Assembly (NCBI GenBank): GCA_028023455.1
Contig: JAQFVV010012498.1
Span: 1,304,001-1,368,000 of the forward strand
Length of the DNA stretch: 64,000 bases
DNA from: Epiperipatus broadwayi
Lineage: Eukaryota; Onychophora; Udeonychophora; Euonychophora; Peripatidae
Direction: 5' to 3'
Below the pieces are notes generated by a model. The model made no database searches and had not been told where the DNA came from. It saw only the letters and a list, made by a program, of their open reading frames with translations. The translations under genes were made by a program, and so were the position numbers. Every line of letters begins with the position of its first letter. Position 1 is the first letter of the stretch. Of this stretch, positions 59,621 to 64,000 are shown one piece after another.

Positions 59621-60756
59621 AAAAAGATTTCAGGATTATTACTGATTCTTAATTAGCAATTCATTCAGCCTATGAGATATAAAGAGGGATTTTATTTAAT
59701 TTTATAGGTAAGGTAATGATTAAGAAAACTGTTAATTACCATAATTATAAATAAATTATTTTATTATTTTATTTTTATGATCTATAATACTTTAGCAATA
59801 AATAACCAATTTTACCTTAATTAAAATAATAATACATAATCTTAACAGTAAAATAATTAATAATCTGAATTTTCTTCAAATAAATATACTTTGCTACATT
59901 TAAAATATATACTTAATTGATGACTTATATGATCACTATAGACTATTGTAGATTAATACGTCTTTTAAAAGATGTTAGCATTAAATAATTATTGTTCTTC
60001 TATTTTATTATTAAATTTATTTTTATTCAAAATTAAATTTTTAAAATTTAATTAATTTATGTAATAGCATTAACACTCTATAAAGATGTGTGTAGTGATG
60101 ATGATTCAGACCAAAGAAACACAACTCTATGTACTTAATCCAACTTACAAACATTAAATTTATTAACATATTATTTACAAAATTTTTTAATAATTATATT
60201 TGAACTAATAAATGATTTAACAAATAACAATTTACAAAAAAAATTATATAATAATATAACACAATAAACTTATTTACACATTCAAATCTTTTTATTTTCA
60301 CTTAATGATAATTATCAAGAAATCTTCTTTTAATAATATAGGATTTTATTATTATAGCTTAACTTTATTTTCTTATCCAATAAAAGTGTACATACTGATT
60401 GTGCTATAACATCATACTGATGATTAATAACCTTTTATGCCTCCTATTTACTACCATTGTTATTTAGAACTTTTTTTTATAAACGTTTGATAACATTAAA
60501 TCTATAAGAAGACTAAAATATATATATTTCCTTTAAAACAAAAATAACCTTATTTTAATATTCTGAAATATTAATATTCTTTTTCTCTTCTATTATATTT
60601 TATATTTACTATTTTTGATCTCCATTATTTTGTGCCAATAAAATTTTAATTAACGATTACTGAACTACTAATTTTTCAACATACCATTCAATCTTTACTA
60701 ATAGCTTTATTGTTCAACTTTATGAATAAATGAAAATAAAAACATTATATTGTATA
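59621..60756. other. AT-rich non-coding stretch
   Basis: Nothing recognised; no frame of note. Confidence 0.5.
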
Positions 60757-61697
60757 CACATGGGTCTCATTTTATGTGGTAGATAGGTTCCATGGAAAAC
60801 GGCAATAAAAATATCGCACAAAAATAGACTTAATTTACCTTGAAAAGTGGGGGATAGGTGCTGTAATTTTCAGAATTCGCATAAAAGCAAAGCAACAAGG
60901 AATAATTACTTTAAAATTCACATTAAAAAAATAAGCAAATAAAGTATGACTAATAAAAAATTTCAAATATTTGAAAAAAATTAATATAAGACAAACTTTT
61001 TTTACTTTTTTTTATTACTACAGTATTTAATTTTACATTTTTCATATATATTTTAATCATTACCACTAACATTGTTTGTAAACTGGTAAGAAATCAGATT
61101 CGATGTCATATGATGTATTGTGGCTTCTCCTTAAACAAAGCCAAGAATCTCTCAACAATTATGTCCAGAGAAACCTGTTAGCCACTTTATTTTTATTTAT
61201 GATGTGATGTACAACTAGTACCATTTTCAGTCTTATGCTGTGTTAATGGTTTTCTGTTTCTATATTAAAAAATGAGATGCAATCAAAACAAAAAGATAAT
61301 ACATTATCATTAAAAAGATTATTTTCAGTTTATAAAATCTTGGTTTTTTATTTTAAAAATCTAAAAGATTACTTATTTCTGTTATATATAACAAAATACA
61401 TTTTAAAAGTTTAAATTTGTTGACTATTTATTGCAATATTTTTATATATAAGTATAAATAAGTTATTTACATAGAAGCTAAGTTCTAAATATAGCTTCAG
61501 GCCATATTCACGTTAACTGCTAATATAACATTATATTTTTGAAAAAAAAAAAATTTCAAGTCAAAATAAGTTATTAATAATTTAAATTTCTTGATATCTA
61601 ATAAATATAGTGAAATATGAAAGATATTAAGAAGAAATATGAATCACATAACTTCAAAATCGCATTAAAATAATCCACATAAAACGAGACCCAGGTG
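60757..61697. mobile_element. Tc1/mariner- or pogo-like DNA element (~941 bp)
   Basis: Terminal inverted repeats of 23 bp: the left begins CACATGGGTCTCATTTTATG (60757-60779) and the right ends CATAAAACGAGACCCAGGTG (61675-61697). They match at 21 of 23 positions. Both ends are flanked by TA (60755-60756 and 61698-61699), the target duplication of the IS630-Tc1-mariner superfamily. The subterminal TAGGTTCCATGGAAAACGGC and ATATCGCACAAAA resemble the GTTCC...CGC-rich ends of Tigger/pogo-type elements. No transposase frame survives, so it is a non-autonomous or decayed copy. Confidence 0.75.
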
Positions 61698-61703
61698 TAC
61701 TTA

Positions 61704-64000
61704 AAGATTCTGAAAACTTACCAGCTCTTAAATAATTTAATTTTAAATTTGATTATATTATTATAAATATTAGTATATTTTGGTACATCATAAAGTAAGA
61801 AATTTCTATATTTAGTATATCTTCTAGAAACTTAGATACTAACTCTCTATTTTCAATTTAACTATGCAATTTTCCTTGCTTTCATTTTCAACCTATACCT
61901 GTTTTTTATATCTCCCACAAATAAAAAATTATACAGAATTACAAGTCAGGATTGAATATAAATATACTATAATTGTATTGAATTAAATACAAGATCAAAA
62001 TTTAAATATCACAATATATACTTTAACATTATATTTTTACACACATATTTTATCCTCTATAAATTAATACATGTTATTACTTTTATATTTATATTTACAT
62101 AGATTATTATTTATCCCCATTTATTATAATCATTTAATGATGCTTAAGGAAATAAAAATTTAAATAATTAAACACACACATAAATAAATAAAACAAGTTA
62201 TTAATTTTTATAAATTTAATTATCCCCATATCTTTATAATGCTTACTTAAATTGTAAAACTGAAAAACTGTTTAAACACCAATGATAAAAGTTTTAAAAT
62301 ATTTTTTTTTGAAAAAATAATCCAATTTTACTAAGTTTCATTCTTGAGGAGTTTTAGTTTCTATGGTAACCAAATCATTTCAAATGTTTTACAACTTATA
62401 ATTGATGTCCCCTTCTCTGCTCTATTGTTTTCCTAGTAGTATAATAAAATGCAAAATTCTAATTTAAACAATTATTTACAACAAAACTTATTTCCAACTT
62501 GATTAAATATATATTTTTTATTGTAGTCTCCTTTCTTTTTGCTATAATATTAAATTTCACAAATCCAACATTATATTTCCTATTCACATTATCTCATAGG
62601 TATTCCGTGCAAGTATTATCCTTTGATTCTAATATTTTCTACAACATTCCATTTGTAATGCAAATTGATATTCCTGGATATATGTGATATACATTTTAAA
62701 CAATAAGATATTTATTTCATAAGTTTATTCAACCCTTTCCATCAAAATTTATATCTATTCCTTATTATTTACCATTATTGCTTATTTAATTTTCTCACTC
62801 TCATAGTACTTTTCAATCTCACTTTATTAATAAATAATTTACTTATCTTCATAGAAAACAGTTACAGTCTTATCTAAAATGTAAATAAAGTATTCCTCTA
62901 ATTATTTTCTCTTTTAGTTTATACAGCATCATTTATCTATAATGTAAAATTCATTTATAAAGTTCATCATACATAACTGTTTTACTGAAATAATAAACCA
63001 TCTTCTAATATATTTTATCTTATTTAAATTATTAGTCAGACTTCTGCTTTCTTTCTTCTAGTATTAAATCTAACTTTCCTTAGATAAATATTTTCATTAG
63101 CATTATTTACTGATTTAATTTTCATTATTTTAAAGTGTTTATAATCCATTTTATCATGAATATTTTTTCTTTCAGTTTATCCACACATTCAAATCCAGTA
63201 TATTATAGTTTTTATTTAAAAATGTAGAATTACCTCAGCTTGCTCAGTAATTAACTTATTATGTATTAATATAATGCCCACTGCTTTTTCATGAAACTCC
63301 TTTGTTATCTTATAACATGCTTGCATTAATTCAAAACTTTTTCCTTCCATTGTTTTTGATGCCTTTAGCAATATAATGATTCCAATGATATTTTTCAGGT
63401 TATTGAATATTGAATTGTCACTAGCAAAGATTTAAGGTTTCTTTATTCCATTGGTTTTTTTTAAAAAAATCTTTATAAAATAGTTTTAGATTATTCAGCA
63501 GATAATAATTAGTTTTACTTTTAGAACTAAAAACAATATTTTAAAAATTTAAACTAAATTTTATGGAAAAGAACTAAGTTATTTCCTTTCTATCTAAATT
63601 TTTAATCAATCCCCCAAAACATCATCTGCTATTTTAAAAATGTTTCAAATTACAATATCTTATTGGTCAATAATTACAATCATTTTGTATTGAATATTTA
63701 ATTAGTTACAAACAGTTTAAATAATTTTTTAAAGCTAAAATTATTTTTAAAAACATTTCCTGACAAAAAAAATAGCTTTAATAAACTAACAAAAAAAAAA
63801 AAACAGTGAATTTTAAACTAATTTAAACAGTTTTTATTTTATCTTATACAAACTAAATCCTAAATTGATTCTATAAACTTTTTTATCACAAAAATAATAA
63901 AATCAATATTATCTTAATCATTTTTTAAAAAATAAATTAAGATTTTACCAGAGATAGCCATTACATTATGAAATCATATGTGCACAGACACGATTATCTA
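61704..64000. other. AT-rich non-coding stretch
   Basis: No recognisable gene or repeat; the 62-codon frame at 62499-62687 is hydrophobic and without a domain. Confidence 0.5.

Overview
The window is very AT-rich eukaryotic DNA, roughly three-quarters A+T by eye. It holds long di- and trinucleotide microsatellites and relics of several retroelement classes. I found no convincing host gene, rRNA or tRNA. GIY-YIG-bearing Penelope-like elements (PLEs), an L1/Tx1-like LINE, a Ty3-type gag relic and a Tc1/mariner-type element together point to an animal genome. Mixed CA/TA tracts, TAA/TAG tails and PLE abundance would suit a mollusc such as a cephalopod, but arthropod, cnidarian or flatworm cannot be excluded. 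The species is a low-confidence guess.

Layout. 1-6 kb: non-coding. 6.0-7.5 kb: array of ~470 bp repeat units, two in each orientation. 10.1-10.85 kb: two copies of a repeat ending in GATCATGTGATGTTTA. 13.9-16.3 kb: decayed LTR-retrotransposon gag with a coiled-coil leader, ending at a purine tract and a possible LTR start. 20.7 kb: a hAT-like end. 25.5-26.3 kb: tandem and inverted ~356 bp repeats. 27.0-30.9 kb: PLE cluster, made of a broken RT on plus followed by two RT/GIY-YIG copies joined head to head, each with a hammerhead-like hairpin near its 3' end. 31.05-31.8 kb: foldback repeat. 36.6-41.6 and 48.9-53.4 kb: two diverged direct copies of a 4.5-5 kb repeat with no coding capacity, both bounded by TA tracts. 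42.5-47.25 kb: three 5'-truncated LINE copies in a head-to-tail chain, each starting at or near a trinucleotide tail and ending in its own. 53.4-55.2 kb: a second head-to-head PLE locus. 56.5-59.6 kb: the longest LINE copy, with trinucleotide repeat on both sides. 60.76-61.70 kb: a TA-flanked element with 23 bp inverted termini.

Two themes stand out. First, the LINE family appears to insert into, and end in, trinucleotide microsatellites, so copies stack on one another's tails. Second, large inverted repeats are unusually dense: at least eight loci from unrelated families within 64 kb. A third, more speculative point is that the paired ~5 kb repeats may be giant solo LTRs of the gag-bearing family, because the sequence just after the gag relic's purine tract resembles their 5' ends.

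Coding capacity is limited to relics. Only the GIY-YIG portions of the two PLE copies at 28.3-30.5 kb are open for 250-278 codons.
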